From CAZJTL01 sp964548905 (lineage in GTDB: Bacteria; Cyanobacteriota; Cyanobacteriia; Cyanobacteriales; Xenococcaceae): a stretch of DNA of 64,000 bases. Below the pieces are notes generated by a model. It saw only the letters and a program-made list of their open reading frames with translations. It did no database searches and was not told where the DNA came from. The DNA lies in NCBI GenBank assembly GCA_964548905.1, contig CAZJTL010000004.1, forward strand, positions 1 through 64,000, in the 5' to 3' direction. Position numbers and translations under genes: made by a program. Below, piece by piece: positions 63,801-64,000 of the stretch. Positions within the stretch are counted from its first letter, which is position 1. Each line of letters starts with the position of its first letter.

Positions 63801-64000
63801 CTACCCCCAATTAAACTCGATCCCTAAATAATCTTCCAACTGTTGATTGTAGGGGCGAAAATAGTCAGCTAAAGTAGTCCTCAATTCTTGAGAAATTGGA
63901 GCATAAGAACCAACGTTAATTTTTTGATATTCGGGTAATTGATGTTCAGGTAATTCTAAGAATTCAAATACCTTTTTCATAATCCGAACAGGATCGTTAT
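63801..64000 (-). CDS. Sulfotransferase, C-terminal part, cut by the window edge
   Basis: The frame is open from the right edge to a stop at 63801-63803. The reading (DPVRIMKKVFEFLELPE, INVGSYAPISQELRTTLADY, FRPYNQQLEDYLGIEFNWG) matches the end of PAPS-dependent sulfotransferases, where a helix YFRPYNQ-L--LLG-DF-W closes the fold. The PAPS-binding P-loop would lie outside the window. The acceptor is unknown. Confidence 0.72.
   Translation of the reverse strand, partial: NDPVRIMKKVFEFLELPEHQLPEYQKINVGSYAPISQELRTTLADYFRPYNQQLEDYLGIEFNWG

Overview
The window is chromosomal DNA from a cyanobacterium. The octamer GCGATCGC (HIP1) recurs throughout. The gene content is cyanobacterial: a cyanobacteriochrome chemoreceptor, a GUN4-domain kinase, a phycobiliprotein-like protein, a CpcS/CpeS-type lyase, CRR6 and SphS/SphR. 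Intergenic spaces are packed with 7-bp tandem repeats. The style resembles large-genome unicellular or baeocyte-forming lineages, but the genus cannot be fixed from sequence alone.

Layout. 1-2.3 kb: the N-terminal part of an IS66 transposase running off the left edge, a small PedR-like LuxR regulator and an M42 peptidase. 2.6-4.1 kb: a GH57 protein. 4.3-10.7 kb: a minus-strand light-signalling operon, made of a Ser/Thr kinase with a GUN4 domain, a four-GAF methyl-accepting chemoreceptor whose last GAF has both cysteines of a DXCF blue/green cyanobacteriochrome, and a CheA-like HPt-CheW-REC protein lacking the kinase domain. 11-16 kb: a leucine-rich-repeat protein, ilvD and asnS. 16.6-18.7 kb: an unknown protein paired with a phycobiliprotein-fold protein, then a HEAT-repeat protein. 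19-28 kb: a ClC-CBS-USP transporter, kptA, an M20 amidohydrolase, tRNA-Pro(CGG) and smc. 28-33 kb: small unknown genes, then a c-di-AMP (ydaO-type) riboswitch ahead of an NrtA/B/D-type ABC importer. 33-37 kb: a bilin lyase, a membrane protein, an SDH-type protease, a frameshifted RTX protein and a THUMP protein. 37-41 kb: an ABC ATPase whose 3' end was split by a 138-bp MITE, sphS, sphR, a sulfite-oxidase-like enzyme and rpmF. 42-51 kb: rnj, dapA and asd on the minus strand, divergent from tig, clpP and clpX. 51-64 kb: an alpha/beta hydrolase, a metallophosphatase, a Fur-family regulator, crr6, ftsY, a GAF-PP2C phosphatase, accC, aroB, hemL and the end of a sulfotransferase gene.

Most of the window is housekeeping or signalling. 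The points that stand out are the chemoreceptor operon, the riboswitch-controlled importer, the phycobiliprotein paralogue, two MITEs with readable target duplications, a dispersed hairpin family (core GAGG-TTT-CCTC, with arms that differ between copies but stay complementary), and two-block heptamer arrays hinged on a T-tract. No CRISPR array, prophage or recognisable defence island was seen.
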